Source of the DNA: CAZCAQ01 sp964563965
GTDB lineage: Bacteria; Patescibacteriota; WWE3; UBA101185; UBA10185
DNA length: 36,825 nt
Direction: 5' to 3'
Assembly: GCA_964563965.1 (NCBI GenBank)
Contig: CAZLZI010000002.1
Span: 1-36,825 of the forward strand
Positions 24,965-32,267 of this stretch are shown here, piece after piece. The notes beneath the pieces were generated by a model. The model made no database searches and was not told the origin of the DNA. It saw only the letters and a program-made list of their open reading frames with translations. Each line of letters begins with the position of its first letter. The stretch's first letter is position 1. The translations under genes and the position numbers were made by a program.

Positions 24965-26132
24965 AGTCTTATTAACATCTCTTACATCAATTAGAGCAAA
25001 TAAACTCCGCTCATTCCTAACCATGTTGGGGGTTATTATAGGTGTGTTTGCAGTAGTATCCATGTTGTCTTTAGGAGTCGGGGTACAAAACTATATCGCA
25101 AATAGTTTTAATTCACTTGGTACTAATTTGTTATTAGTAGCTCCTGGCAGATTTAACTTCAGGGCAGATCCGTCCAATTCTTTTTCCAGAAATAAGCTTG
25201 AAGAAAAACATGTCGAACTAATTAAAAGATATGCATCGGATGTAATACTGGCAGTTTCGCCGTCAATTAGAACCGGTGCCACCATTCAGTACCGAGACAA
25301 AGAATTCTTTGGAACGGTCATTGGGATTAATTATGATGCGATAAATGTTACCAACTACGAAGTGCTCCAAGGTAGAAACATATCTCGAACCGATGAGAAA
25401 GCAGCTAATAAATATGCACTAATTGGTGTTGAGACAAAAAAAGAGCTTTTCGGTGCAGATAAAGCCCTTGGCAAGACTATCAAGATCAATAAAGAGTCTT
25501 TTACCATTATAGGAGAAATAGCCAAAAAGAATCAGTCATATGATCAAGGTGTTATAACTCCAGTTACGACTGTTAAAGAAGTTTTTGGGATAGAAAATTA
25601 TTCCAATATTGCAGCCAAGCTGAAAGATCCCAAGGATGATACTAAAGCACGTAAAATCATGGAGATGGCTCTTCTTCGAGATTTAAAGGCAGATGACTTT
25701 ACAGTTATTTCGCAATCCGAATTACTGGCATCATTTCAAAACATATTAGGATTACTTACGGCAGGTATAGGTATGATTGCAGGTATTTCGCTCTTGGTTG
25801 GCGGGATTGGGATTATGAATATTATGCTTGTTTCTGTAACAGAAAGAACAAAAGAGATTGGCCTTAGAAAAGCGGTTGGTGCTACCCCCAGAGTAATTGT
25901 CATACAGTTTTTAAGTGAAGCAATCATTATTAGTGTTGCCGGAGGACTCATAGGCATACTTCTGGCGTTTTTGCTTACCGCCTCGATCAAGAGCTATATT
26001 GAGGCAAGTGTTCCGCTCTATGCAATAATCATTGCTTTTGTGTTTTCTGTATCTGTAGGTGCGGTTTTTGGCACATATCCTGCAATTAAAGCTGGGAAAA
26101 AAGACCCGATTGAAGCGTTAACTTTTGAATAG
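24957..26132 (+). CDS. MacB-like ABC permease, second of the tandem pair
   Basis: 391 residues from the ATG at 24957, the one that aligns with the start of the paralogue; an earlier in-frame codon at 24900 would lie inside the previous gene. It parallels the first permease along its whole length: ANKLRSFLTMLGVIIGVFAV, TNLLLVAPGR, RNKLEEKHVELI, GIGIMNIMLVSVTERTKEIG and the ending DPIEALTFE. Differences concentrate in the extracytoplasmic part. The pair could form a heterodimer on the single ATPase, as in two-permease MacB-class systems. Its TAG abuts the stop of the following leftward gene. Confidence 0.9.
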   Translation: MNEVLLTSLTSIRANKLRSFLTMLGVIIGVFAVVSMLSLGVGVQNYIANSFNSLGTNLLLVAPGRFNFRADPSNSFSRNKLEEKHVELIKRYASDVILAVSPSIRTGATIQYRDKEFFGTVIGINYDAINVTNYEVLQGRNISRTDEKAANKYALIGVETKKELFGADKALGKTIKINKESFTIIGEIAKKNQSYDQGVITPVTTVKEVFGIENYSNIAAKLKDPKDDTKARKIMEMALLRDLKADDFTVISQSELLASFQNILGLLTAGIGMIAGISLLVGGIGIMNIMLVSVTERTKEIGLRKAVGATPRVIVIQFLSEAIIISVAGGLIGILLAFLLTASIKSYIEASVPLYAIIIAFVFSVSVGAVFGTYPAIKAGKKDPIEALTFE

Positions 26133-26630
26133 TTAGTTTGTTAACATGGGACGCAGCACAATTTCTCTCAAGTCGTCTTTATCTATGAGGGCTATCTTGA
26201 CTATGCGATTAGTTATGTCTTCTGTCCCAAAAAATACTCTCCAGTCATAGTTAGGAGGTAGTTTAATATCCAGTACTTGTTCTAGTTCTGTTCCGTAAGT
26301 GAAATTCACACGTTCGTAATATAGCAATCCTTGTTCTCTAGCCTCCTCCAAAACCTCATTTATAGTATCGGTATTGTCGGTGTTGGGAAGTAGTACTTCT
26401 TTTGCTATGGTGTTATTGATGTCCATAACTATAATACGCACATCTATGTCTTTTTTATCACGGCTTTCTACCTTTTCTTCATCGGGTAATTCTTTGATAT
26501 CAATATCTGTGTTTTTTAGTGTAGTATTGATATAAAGTGACGTAAGGACAACAAAGGCAATATAGAGTAGAGGAGCTAAAAACTGAATCCGAGTCTTATG
26601 AGTTGCAATAAAATGGGTTAACTTAGTCAT
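26133..26630 (-). CDS. membrane-anchored protein of unknown function
   Basis: 165 residues. One hydrophobic segment at about 16-34 behind a basic start suggests an anchor with the remaining 130 residues outside. A charged linker (DEEKVESRDKKDIDV) leads to a soluble domain with TINEVLEEAREQGLLYYER, then YGTELEQVL and DWRVFFG. This order (a helix, then an 'xxYGxxL' strand, then a W-containing strand) faintly recalls DUF4430/transcobalamin-like domains, but I would not assign it. It is monocistronic with its own predicted leaderless promoter, and converges on the ABC operon with no spacer. It might work with that operon outside the membrane, but nothing proves this. Confidence 0.65.
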   Translation of the reverse strand: MTKLTHFIATHKTRIQFLAPLLYIAFVVLTSLYINTTLKNTDIDIKELPDEEKVESRDKKDIDVRIIVMDINNTIAKEVLLPNTDNTDTINEVLEEAREQGLLYYERVNFTYGTELEQVLDIKLPPNYDWRVFFGTEDITNRIVKIALIDKDDLREIVLRPMLTN

Positions 26631-26636
26631 TTGCTA

Positions 26637-26642
26637 AGTATA
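26637..26642 (-). promoter_or_regulatory. -10 element of the unknown anchored protein gene
   Basis: Read leftwards, TATACT ends 6 nt before the ATG at 26630; predicted leaderless. Confidence 0.45.
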
Positions 26643-26669
26643 TAGTATAATAGGTTGATTTTACACTAT

Positions 26670-26746
26670 GCCTCCGTAGCTCAGTGGATCAGAGTACGCG
26701 GCTTCGGACCGCGGGGTCGGGGGTTCGAATCCCTCCGGGGGCGCCA
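26670..26746 (+). tRNA. tRNA-Arg (anticodon UCG)
   Basis: 77 nt with encoded CCA. Acceptor GCCTCCG pairs with CGGGGGC. The anticodon stem CGCGG/CCGCG holds loop CTTCGGA, giving anticodon TCG. T-loop TTCGAAT is standard. Discriminator base is G. Confidence 0.95.
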
Positions 26747-26778
26747 TAGTAACTAGTGACAAGTAGAGATTGGCATAA

Positions 26779-26812
26779 TAAGTCTAACCATATTATTTTA
26801 AATTAAGTCTAA
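26779..26812 (+). repeat. 9-nt direct repeat upstream of the PP2C gene
   Basis: TAAGTCTAA occurs at 26779-26787 and again at 26804-26812, 25 nt apart, in the 92-nt gap between tRNA-Arg and the phosphatase gene. It could be a regulator-binding pair or chance in AT-rich DNA. Confidence 0.3.
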
Positions 26813-26838
26813 AGAGCTATGGATTTGTCAACTCCTTA

Positions 26839-27672
26839 ATGGGGGAGTCTAGCAATATATTAATGATAAAATCTTTGCTATATTTTGAGCCCAATACTAC
26901 CAATGCTAAGCATGTTTCTGAAGATGCATATGCTAGTAGAGATAATGTATTTGCGGTTGCAGATGGTGTAACACATGATTTAGATGAACATGGAAACTAT
27001 CCAGTCCCTTCAGATTCAGGTCGTGTTGCAGGTATTATATGTAACTCGTTAGTCGATGAGTTGACAAAAAGTAAGCTATCTCTCACGGCAATGCAAGATG
27101 CATTTATCTCCGCAAATCTAAAAGTTAGGGCATTTAATGCAAAGAGTAATAGGTATAAAAAGCGTGAAACAAATGGCTATGATATTGGAGCAGCTACGGT
27201 AGCAGTTATAGCAATAACTGGTAATACGTTACTATATGGCGTACTTGATGATTGTTATATTTCAGTTTTTGGAAGTGACTACATAGATCATCCTATACTT
27301 CGTTCGTATGTAGATTCTTCAGCCCATTTTCTTGATAATATATACGATTGGTCCGATCTTCAAACCCGTAAGCTTTGGAGAAAAGAACTGAGAAACAATC
27401 AGTACGTAGTAAATGGCACCTCCTATGGCTATGGTGCACTCGATGGTAGAGAGGGCTTTTTACCTTATTTGCAGCTGGGAGAAGTTGAATTGCGGAGTGG
27501 CGATCTGGTGTGTGTTTATACCGATGGGTTTATTAAATTAATACAGCAAAAAGACTTTATCCAAGATTTAAGAGAAAAACCCTTCACTGAGAGTACATAT
27601 GATTTCATTCAGCAATCAGCTCAGGCACTGCACTTGCACAAGGAGAAAACAGGGTATTTTATACAAGTGTAG
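26839..27672 (+). CDS. PP2C-family protein phosphatase
   Basis: 277 residues, or 269 if translation starts at the ATG at 26863 (MIKSLLYFEPN). PP2C metal-binding motifs are visible: SEDAYA with its aspartate, FAVADGVT (the central ADG), GAATVAVIAI, a LDDCYISVFG strand, and GDLVCVYTDGF near the C-terminus. Such enzymes dephosphorylate Ser/Thr residues with two metal ions, or act as regulators of kinase or anti-sigma systems. No kinase is adjacent. No fused sensor domain is present, so it is a free cytosolic catalytic domain. Neither start has a clear -10 or SD, so the choice stays open. Confidence 0.82.
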   Translation: MGESSNILMIKSLLYFEPNTTNAKHVSEDAYASRDNVFAVADGVTHDLDEHGNYPVPSDSGRVAGIICNSLVDELTKSKLSLTAMQDAFISANLKVRAFNAKSNRYKKRETNGYDIGAATVAVIAITGNTLLYGVLDDCYISVFGSDYIDHPILRSYVDSSAHFLDNIYDWSDLQTRKLWRKELRNNQYVVNGTSYGYGALDGREGFLPYLQLGEVELRSGDLVCVYTDGFIKLIQQKDFIQDLREKPFTESTYDFIQQSAQALHLHKEKTGYFIQV

Positions 27673-27688
27673 GTCATAATTTTCATGT

Positions 27689-27694
27689 TATGAT
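27689..27694 (+). promoter_or_regulatory. -10 element of the MFS transporter gene
   Basis: TATGAT ends 6 nt before the GTG start at 27701; predicted leaderless. Confidence 0.4.
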
Positions 27695-27700
27695 ATTTGT

Positions 27701-28921
27701 GTGTTGTTAACTTTTTTACGAAATATAAGGCGTCTTTCAAAGTATCGCAATATAAGACAGTATTTTCTTCTTACTATTCTTACTAATCTGTGGTTTGCAG
27801 AATCAAGTTGGTTATTCTTTTGGCGAACATTCATTTCCTATGAGGAAATCGGCATAATCGATGCCTTAGCATTTGGTTTTGGTATGTTTATTGAGATTCC
27901 TACTGGCGCTTTAGCAGATATCATTGGCAAAAGAAATACCATAATTGCATCTTATATATTCTCAGCCCTTGGTATATTTATCATGTCGCAAACCACGGGC
28001 TGGTTTCATTTGCTAGTAGGTATGCTGTTCTTCCAACTAGGTTTTGCACTTTATTCTGGAACTGCGGAGGCATTATGTTATGACAGTTTGTTAGAGGAAA
28101 AGCAAGAGGCGGAATATGAAAGCGTTATTTCTATTACAAGTATTCTGATATTGTTATCAACCATAGTAGCTACCTTTATTGGAGGTACTTTACTATACGC
28201 AGTACATATAAGATTGCCCTATATATTTTGGGGTTTGACTCAAGTAGTAGGATTGGCTGTAGCACTAACTCTTAAAGAGCCGTTGAGTGAGGTAAAGACC
28301 TTCACAGTTAACAATTATATCCATCAACTTCTGCAGGGTTCAAAACTACTCTTTTCCAAACCTCTTAGGAAATACATTGTAAGTATTTTCAGTATTCTTG
28401 GCATTTACTTTGTATATGAATTTGGAATCTTGAAACCTGCATTGGCATTAAGCTTTGGCTTTAATGAAAAAGCTTTAGGTGTGTTAACACCGATTATGTA
28501 TATCTTATCAGCGATAATGATTTATAACTTACATAAATTAAGAAAGCTTTTTGGGGATAGTAATGGACTATTAATGTTAAGCTTCGGTATAAGTGCTTGT
28601 TTACTTATCTCAACCCTAGGTCTTGGCATTTGGGGGTTTGTACCACTCATTTTACTATCCATTCTTGGTAATCTTGGTAATCCATGGTTATCAGTTATTA
28701 TAAATTCACAGATTTCTTCGGAGTATAGAGCAACTGTACTCTCGTCTGTAGCTTTTGTAACAAAGCTCCCTTATGTATTCATGTCTGTTATGTTGGGCTC
28801 TTCACTAGAGGGTGGTCTACTTTACGACTTTAACATCTTACTGTCTATTATCATTTTTGCCTCAATTTTCATCCCCATTTTGTGGTCATTTAAGGAGAGA
28901 AGAAGGGGAGTTGTACTTTAA
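27701..28921 (+). CDS. major facilitator superfamily transporter
   Basis: 406 residues with about twelve hydrophobic segments, GTG start. Between segments 2 and 3, EIPTGALADIIGKRNTII matches the MFS motif A pattern (G..aDr.GRr), and 'FQLGFALYSGTAEALCYDSL' resembles a group of CPR and Firmicutes MFS exporters with unknown substrates. The usual central loop follows segment 6. Secondary transport driven by ion gradients is expected; substrate unknown. It stands alone between the phosphatase and tRNA-Lys, transcribed from its own predicted promoter. Confidence 0.82.
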   Translation: MLLTFLRNIRRLSKYRNIRQYFLLTILTNLWFAESSWLFFWRTFISYEEIGIIDALAFGFGMFIEIPTGALADIIGKRNTIIASYIFSALGIFIMSQTTGWFHLLVGMLFFQLGFALYSGTAEALCYDSLLEEKQEAEYESVISITSILILLSTIVATFIGGTLLYAVHIRLPYIFWGLTQVVGLAVALTLKEPLSEVKTFTVNNYIHQLLQGSKLLFSKPLRKYIVSIFSILGIYFVYEFGILKPALALSFGFNEKALGVLTPIMYILSAIMIYNLHKLRKLFGDSNGLLMLSFGISACLLISTLGLGIWGFVPLILLSILGNLGNPWLSVIINSQISSEYRATVLSSVAFVTKLPYVFMSVMLGSSLEGGLLYDFNILLSIIIFASIFIPILWSFKERRRGVVL

Positions 28922-28956
28922 TAATCGCCTAAGTTTGCTAGAATAGAACGGTTCAT

Positions 28957-29031
28957 GGGGGCGTAGCTCAGTGGTAGAGCATTCGGCTCTTAACCGACAG
29001 GTCGTGGGTTCGAATCCCACCGCCCTCACCA
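28957..29031 (+). tRNA. tRNA-Lys (anticodon CUU)
   Basis: 75 nt with encoded CCA. Acceptor GGGGGCG pairs with CGCCCTC (one G-T). The anticodon loop CTCTTAA gives CTT. The outermost base pair of the anticodon stem (T27-C43) is mismatched. T-loop TTCGAAT; discriminator A. Confidence 0.93.
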
Positions 29032-29118
29032 GAACAAGCTAAAACGTCACGTAATACCCTATAACCTAAGTATTATATAGAAATACTATTTAAACTTCTC
29101 TAACCTATAAAAGTATAG

Positions 29119-29124
29119 TAGAAT
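29119..29124 (+). promoter_or_regulatory. -10 element of the glycosyltransferase gene
   Basis: TAGAAT ends 6 nt before the ATG at 29131; predicted leaderless. Confidence 0.45.
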
Positions 29125-29130
29125 ACCACA

Positions 29131-30078
29131 ATGCCTGAGTTATATAGTCATAAACAGCATATTAAACCTGCGTCTTTTGCTGTAGGTATAACAACATGCT
29201 ACGGTCATCCCCAGCTAGTAGAAACTATAAAGTCACTGCGCTTAGCTAAACATGTTGTCAAAGATTTTCGTGTAATAGTGGTTGCAGATAGTGTAAAGTT
29301 AACTGATGAGATTATAGCCGAACTAACTGATCTGAAGGTCGAAATAATAGAAAATCTTTATGAAAGTAGTGCTTTTGCTAAGCAATTACAGATTTTAGAG
29401 CTTGTAACAGAAGACTATATAATTCTCACGCAAGATGATGTCTTATTCCATCCACTTACACTTTCAAAAGTTCTTGAAGAGTTAGCTTGTGAGGGAGTAA
29501 CCTTTGTAGGTGTTAGAAACCAACCACTTAAACCTGCTAGTCTGCTTGAGGGTGGTATTAGCATTGCTACAACTTTGTGCAATTCAATTGCTCGTAATTT
29601 CAATAATGGAGATAATTACCTTGCATGTTTAGGTAGGCTTATGGCGTTTAAGACAGAGTATCTTAAGAATATGCATGTTGAGATTGATAGTGTTTCACTT
29701 GATGCTTTCCTATACTTTGAAAATAAAAGAATAGGTGGTAAGTATGTTTGCCTATGGGATTATCCATTATACTTTAGGGCTCCTCAAAACATACTTGAGC
29801 ATTTGAGGAAAAGCTCGAGATTCCAATATTCACAGGATGAACAGGTATCATACCGACGGTTTGGTAATCTCAATAAAGAGTATATCTTACCGCTTTCAGC
29901 GATTATAAAAGGCACTATTGTTGAGTTTTTACATAATCCGCTCTATTTAACACTCTATGTGTTTATCTTCTTTTATACCAGAATCTTTAAAAGATCATTG
30001 AACAAATCTCTAATTGCAAATTGGGAAGTGGACGAATCTACAAAAGATATAAAGCTTAACTACCTTCAAACAAGTTAA
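29131..30078 (+). CDS. glycosyltransferase family 2-like protein
   Basis: 315 residues. The N-terminus SFAVGITTCYGHPQLVETIK and the segment VIVVADSVK give the nucleotide-sugar Rossmann-like start. IILTQDDVLFHP (about 98-109) holds the acidic motif in place of DxD, and FLYFENKRIGG may be the acceptor-side acidic region. A hydrophobic segment near 265-290 (PLYLTLYVFIFFYTRIF) suggests membrane association at the cytoplasmic face. It shares the fold but not close sequence with the glycosyltransferase at 13062-14456. Its natural neighbours may be the GDP-mannose-forming enzyme 250 nt downstream and envelope glycan synthesis. Acceptor unknown. Confidence 0.75.
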   Translation: MPELYSHKQHIKPASFAVGITTCYGHPQLVETIKSLRLAKHVVKDFRVIVVADSVKLTDEIIAELTDLKVEIIENLYESSAFAKQLQILELVTEDYIILTQDDVLFHPLTLSKVLEELACEGVTFVGVRNQPLKPASLLEGGISIATTLCNSIARNFNNGDNYLACLGRLMAFKTEYLKNMHVEIDSVSLDAFLYFENKRIGGKYVCLWDYPLYFRAPQNILEHLRKSSRFQYSQDEQVSYRRFGNLNKEYILPLSAIIKGTIVEFLHNPLYLTLYVFIFFYTRIFKRSLNKSLIANWEVDESTKDIKLNYLQTS

Positions 30079-30099
30079 AATGTAGTAAAATGAACGTAT

Positions 30100-30186
30100 G
30101 CCGAAGTGGAGGAACTGGTAGACTCGCTGTCTTCAGAGGGCAGTTTCCGCAAGGAAGTGTGGGTTCGACTCCCACCTTCGGCACCA
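30100..30186 (+). tRNA. tRNA-Leu (anticodon CAG)
   Basis: 87 nt, class II with long variable arm (TTTCCGCAAGGAAGT region) and encoded CCA. Acceptor GCCGAAG/CTTCGGC. The anticodon stem CTGTC/GGCAG encloses TTCAGAG, hence CAG. A -10-like TAAAAT at 30086-30091 lies 8 nt upstream. Confidence 0.93.
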
Positions 30187-30210
30187 TATCTGTTGGTTAC
30201 TTGCTTGATT

Positions 30211-30219
30211 TGCTATAAT
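30211..30219 (+). promoter_or_regulatory. extended -10 promoter of tRNA-Leu(GAG) and the downstream gene
   Basis: TGCTATAAT (TGn plus perfect TATAAT at 30214-30219) lies 12 nt before the tRNA's first base. Confidence 0.55.
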
Positions 30220-30231
30220 GCTATAACTAGT

Positions 30232-30318
30232 GGGCAGGTGGCGGAATTGGTATACGCGCAACGTTGAGGTCGTTGTGGGGTAAAACCTGTGCAGGTTCAA
30301 GTCCTGTCCTGCCCACCA
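30232..30318 (+). tRNA. tRNA-Leu (anticodon GAG)
   Basis: 87 nt class II tRNA. Acceptor GGGCAGG/CCTGCCC, anticodon stem CAACG/CGTTG with loop TTGAGGT giving GAG, long variable arm, encoded CCA. Only 14 nt separate the CCA from the start codon of the next gene. Confidence 0.94.
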
Positions 30319-30332
30319 ATTAGGTGCAGCAT

Positions 30333-31421
30333 ATGAAAATAATAATTTTTGCCGGCGGAACAGGTACTAGGTTTTGGCCTCTATCGAGGAAGAAGTTTCC
30401 CAAGCATTTTAAAAAAATATTTAACGGTGAGAAGAAGCAAAAATCGACCTTGCAGTTAGCTGTTGATAGAGTTGAGAAAACATTTGGTAGCGACAACATA
30501 TACATTAGTACGAATGAAAAATATGTTTCACTTGTTAAAGATCAACTACCCCAGATATCTACTTCAAACATAATTGCCGAGCCGATGAAAAGAGATGTCG
30601 GTCCTGCGGTAGGCTTTGCTCTAATCAATTTGAGAAAGCTTGGTTACCGTGGACCGGTTGCATTGCTGTGGGCAGACCATTTAATCGCAAATGTCGACGA
30701 ATTCGTGAATGCTTTAAAAACTGGCAAAGATATAGTATATAAGACTCCTGAAAAAGTGGTGATGATTGCAGAAGAACCAAGATACGCAGAGAACAATCTT
30801 GGTTGGATTCGTATCGGTACCAATTTAACTGAGAGTATATACGAGTTTAAAGGTTGGAAGTACAGGCCGCCGCTTGAAGAGTGTGTGAGGATGTTTGAAT
30901 CACAGGAATGGAAATGGAATCCAGGGTATTTCGTTGGGGATGTAGATAACTTTCTATCTTTATTCAAGCACTACCAGCCTAATATGTATAAGATACTTAT
31001 GCAAATTGAAAGATCAATCGGTACTGCTGAAGAAACAGCAACTCTGCACAAACTTTATCCAAAGCTTGAAGCAATCCATTTTGACACCGCTATTGCTGAA
31101 AAGATTGACCATAGTGAGGCCGTTGTTGTTTGTGTACGAATGCATTGGTCAGATCCAGGTACCTTATACGCTTTGAAGGAGGGATTGATAGGCAAGACAG
31201 CTCAGAATCTCGAGAAGGGTAGGGTTTTTACACTCAGGACTAATGACTCTGTTGTTATAAATGAAGACAAGCACAAGCTTGTCACAACATATGGACTTGA
31301 CGGTATTGTTGTTGTAAACACGCCGGACGCCATGATAGTAACTCATAAGGACATGGTATCAAGAATGACCGAACTAATTGAAAGCCTTGAGAAAAGCAAA
31401 GATTTTGCTGACTTCACATGA
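30333..31421 (+). CDS. manC: mannose-1-phosphate guanylyltransferase
   Basis: 362 residues. The nucleotidyltransferase signature IIIFAGGTGTRFWPLSRKKFPK is at the N-terminus (quoted as FAGGTGTRFWPLSR), with the catalytic Arg and the Lys of KFPKHF. LLWADHLI is the LPADH-type metal site, and WKWNPGYFVGD corresponds to the family's 'W.NaGiF'. The short type without the C-terminal isomerase domain. It makes GDP-mannose from GTP and mannose-1-phosphate for glycans. I place the start at the ATG at 30333 (AGGTG 6 nt upstream) rather than the GTG at 30324. It follows tRNA-Leu with 14 nt and likely shares its transcript. The symbol is a best guess within the family. Confidence 0.8.
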   Translation: MKIIIFAGGTGTRFWPLSRKKFPKHFKKIFNGEKKQKSTLQLAVDRVEKTFGSDNIYISTNEKYVSLVKDQLPQISTSNIIAEPMKRDVGPAVGFALINLRKLGYRGPVALLWADHLIANVDEFVNALKTGKDIVYKTPEKVVMIAEEPRYAENNLGWIRIGTNLTESIYEFKGWKYRPPLEECVRMFESQEWKWNPGYFVGDVDNFLSLFKHYQPNMYKILMQIERSIGTAEETATLHKLYPKLEAIHFDTAIAEKIDHSEAVVVCVRMHWSDPGTLYALKEGLIGKTAQNLEKGRVFTLRTNDSVVINEDKHKLVTTYGLDGIVVVNTPDAMIVTHKDMVSRMTELIESLEKSKDFADFT

Positions 31422-31427
31422 TATAAT
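31419..31427 (+). promoter_or_regulatory. extended -10 promoter of tRNA-Gly
   Basis: TGATATAAT (perfect TATAAT at 31422-31427) overlaps the TGA stop of the upstream gene and lies 15 nt before the tRNA. Confidence 0.55.
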
Positions 31428-31442
31428 CTTTGAGACGCTAGC

Positions 31443-31517
31443 GCGAGAGTGGCTCAGTGGTAGAGTGTCTCCTTGCCAAGGAGAAGGTCGCGGGTTCGAA
31501 TCCCGTCTCTCGCTCCA
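31443..31517 (+). tRNA. tRNA-Gly (anticodon GCC)
   Basis: 75 nt with encoded CCA. Acceptor GCGAGAG/CTCTCGC, anticodon stem TCTCC/GGAGA with loop TTGCCAA giving GCC, T-loop TTCGAAT, discriminator T. Confidence 0.95.
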
Positions 31518-31526
31518 GATGTTTGA

Positions 31527-31683
31527 AGTTCCGACCATTCCGTCTCCCTAGGCTTTTGCTTGCAGTTCCGACTGACTCGTTTGGGTTACCATAAATTATC
31601 ATAGTTTTACTGCTAATTTTTGACTATATTTTTGCTATTTCCAGACTCGTCTGACCCTAGGTTAGGTGCAAAGTTCCGACCAT
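31527..31683 (+). repeat. repeat-bearing non-coding stretch behind tRNA-Gly
   Basis: The 255 bases from 31518 to 31772 hold no gene. AGTTCCGACCAT occurs twice (31527-31538 and 31672-31683), with a shorter copy AGTTCCGACT at 31564-31573. CCCTAGG occurs twice (31546-31552 and 31655-31661). CAGAC-TC-GTCTG forms a small inverted repeat near 31642-31653. The pattern is unlike the other, very short, gaps in the window. It could be a recombination site, an RNA gene or a remnant of an element. Confidence 0.45.
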
Positions 31684-31759
31684 AACATATAGCTTGTAGT
31701 GGCTTGATATTTATAGACAACAAAAAACACTTCAGATACATAAAACAAATGCTTTGACG

Positions 31760-31765
31760 TATAAT
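31760..31765 (+). promoter_or_regulatory. -10 element of the NUDIX gene
   Basis: TATAAT ends 7 nt before the ATG at 31773. It overlaps an alternative in-frame ATG at 31764, which therefore is unlikely to be used. Confidence 0.5.
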
Positions 31766-31772
31766 GCCTTAT

Positions 31773-32258
31773 ATGAAAGGTGTAATTTTAGAAAATAGAA
31801 ATAAAGGATTTCGTGCAGGTGCTGTCATTGTAAAAGATGAGAAAATCCTGTTGATGCACCAGTATCTCGGTCCGCGAAAGCATGAAGGCAAAGGTGCAGA
31901 GGATTTTTATACCCTACCAGGCGGTAGTTGGGAGGTTGGAGAAACAATAGAACAAACCTGCAAAAGAGAAATTAAAGAGGAATGTGGAATAGATGTTGCT
32001 GTGGGCAGACTGATTTTTTACGTTGATACAGAATCAAGACTTGCCTTCTATTTTATTGGTGAGACTTCGGAAACCGAAATTTCTTTAGGGGGTCCTGAAA
32101 AAGAAAGGATGTCTGACCACGAAAAATACGCTGTTGAGTGGATAGAGCTCGAAAGAATAAAGGATTTAACCTTTATTCCAGCACCTGCTAAGGATGCCGT
32201 GCTAAAATATCTGGAAAATCTTAATCAACCTGCTTTTTTCTTAACTACCAATAAGTAG
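31773..32258 (+). CDS. NUDIX hydrolase
   Basis: 161 residues. The NUDIX box GGSWEVGETIEQTCKREIKE plus ECGI fits G-x5-E-x7-REUxEExGU fully, so metal-dependent hydrolysis of a nucleoside diphosphate derivative is expected. Preceding strands (FRAGAVIVKDEKILLMHQ) and the later SDHEKYAVEWIELE are normal for the fold. Substrate cannot be told: mutagenic nucleotides, sugar nucleotides and coenzymes are all possible. Start at 31773 from promoter spacing. The next gene, an M23 peptidase, follows after 9 nt and is probably co-transcribed. Confidence 0.9.
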   Translation: MKGVILENRNKGFRAGAVIVKDEKILLMHQYLGPRKHEGKGAEDFYTLPGGSWEVGETIEQTCKREIKEECGIDVAVGRLIFYVDTESRLAFYFIGETSETEISLGGPEKERMSDHEKYAVEWIELERIKDLTFIPAPAKDAVLKYLENLNQPAFFLTTNK

Positions 32259-32267
32259 CTTTTATTT

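Noticed and set aside
30100..30186. tRNA with anticodon UCA (selenocysteine or recoded TGA)
   Set aside because: TCA appears in the loop region, but correct pairing of the anticodon stem (CTGTC/GGCAG) puts CAG at the anticodon, a normal tRNA-Leu.
31443..31517. tRNA-Gly 3' end as attachment site with a second copy near the recombinase
   Set aside because: I found no duplicate of the tRNA 3' end (GTCTCTCGCTCC) elsewhere in the window; only the short AGTTCCGACC repeats behind it remain as candidates.
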